Positions 63,750 to 64,000 of a stretch of 64,000 nucleotides of DNA are shown one piece after another. The notes beneath the pieces are model-generated. The model searched no databases, was not told where the DNA came from, and saw nothing but the letters and a program-made list of their open reading frames with translations. A program made the position numbers and the translations under genes. Each line of letters starts with the position of its first letter. The stretch's first letter is position 1. The DNA is from Photobacterium ganghwense (lineage in GTDB: Bacteria; Pseudomonadota; Gammaproteobacteria; Enterobacterales; Vibrionaceae), in assembly GCF_003025595.1 (NCBI RefSeq), contig NZ_PYMI01000009.1, forward strand, positions 1 to 64,000. Reading direction: 5' to 3'.

Positions 63750-64000
63750 ATGGCAGGAAAAATCCCACGTACATTTATCGATGATCTCATCGCCAGACAT
63801 GACATCGTAGATATTGTGGATGCCAGGGTGAAGCTGAAGAAACAAGGCAAAAACTTCGGTGCCTGTTGCCCTTTCCACAACGAGAAAACCCCTTCATTTT
63901 CAGTCAGCCAGGAAAAGCAGTTTTATCACTGTTTCGGCTGTGGCGCGCACGGTAATGTCCTTGATTTCGTTATGGCGTTTGACCGCCTGGAGTTTGTCGA
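63750..64000 (+). CDS. dnaG: DNA primase DnaG, N-terminal part (cut by window edge)
   Basis: The first 83 codons of primase, truncated only by the window end. The CHC2 zinc ribbon is visible: CPFHNEKTPSF (C40 and H43) and FYHCFGCGAHGN (C61 and C64). It recognises priming sites. The catalytic TOPRIM and DnaB-binding domains lie outside. The ATG at 63750 begins MAGKIPRTFIDDLI. Confidence 0.95.
   Translation, partial: MAGKIPRTFIDDLIARHDIVDIVDARVKLKKQGKNFGACCPFHNEKTPSFSVSQEKQFYHCFGCGAHGNVLDFVMAFDRLEFV

Overview
The window comes from the large chromosome of a Vibrionaceae gammaproteobacterium, most likely Photobacterium or a close relative. This rests on recognised proteins and gene order (pepA-holC-valS, arc/argF-pyrBI-ridA, parC-parE-yqiA-cpdA-yqiB-nudF/tolC, ygiF/pit/ygiM, exeAB, cca-uppP-folK-folB/plsY/tsaD/rpsU-yqeY-dnaG), not on a database search. 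Almost all of it is housekeeping. No insertion sequence, prophage or CRISPR array is visible.

Layout. 1-180 is the promoter and leader of an rRNA operon running off the left edge. 293-2063 holds a small membrane protein and a MocR-type regulator. Two identical tRNA-Leu(CAA) genes with identical terminators (2245-2330 and 10898-10983) bracket 8.65 kb. That segment contains a LacI-type regulator, a chitobiose/beta-glucoside PTS operon (IIB-IIC-IIA, GH4 6-phospho-glycosidase, ChbG deacetylase) and an acyl-CoA synthetase. 11.2-21.5 kb carries an RDD protein, lptFG, pepA, holC, valS, a Fur-box-preceded DUF2061 protein, a MarR-GNAT fusion and rraB.

21.5-32.9 kb is an arginine and pyrimidine block. 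It has an arcD-type antiporter, arcA, arcC and an ornithine carbamoyltransferase (arginine deiminase pathway), then pyrL-pyrB-pyrI, a lipoprotein serine protease, an ArgR-family regulator and ridA. The two halves share carbamoyl phosphate: the deiminase pathway makes and consumes it for ATP, and PyrBI uses it for UMP. FNR-type boxes before arcD, before the argR-like gene and before ridA suggest anaerobic control.

32.9-64 kb holds idi, plsC, parC, parE, yqiA, cpdA, yqiB, nudF, tolC, hldE, glnE, a chemoreceptor, a potassium channel, a CYTH/CHAD phosphatase, a PhoU-like protein with its Pit transporter, ygiM, exeAB (type II secretion), cca, uppP, folK, folB, plsY, tsaD, rpsU, yqeY and the start of dnaG.

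The most unusual object lies just before arcD. A 67-codon reading frame at 21916-22119 begins with the arcA ribosome-binding site and aligns without gaps to the first ~35 ArcA codons, but has gained arginine codons (8 Arg in 15 residues). It is followed by a C-rich, G-poor stretch. It may be only the scar of an arcA duplication, or an arginine-sensing leader peptide controlling the antiporter.
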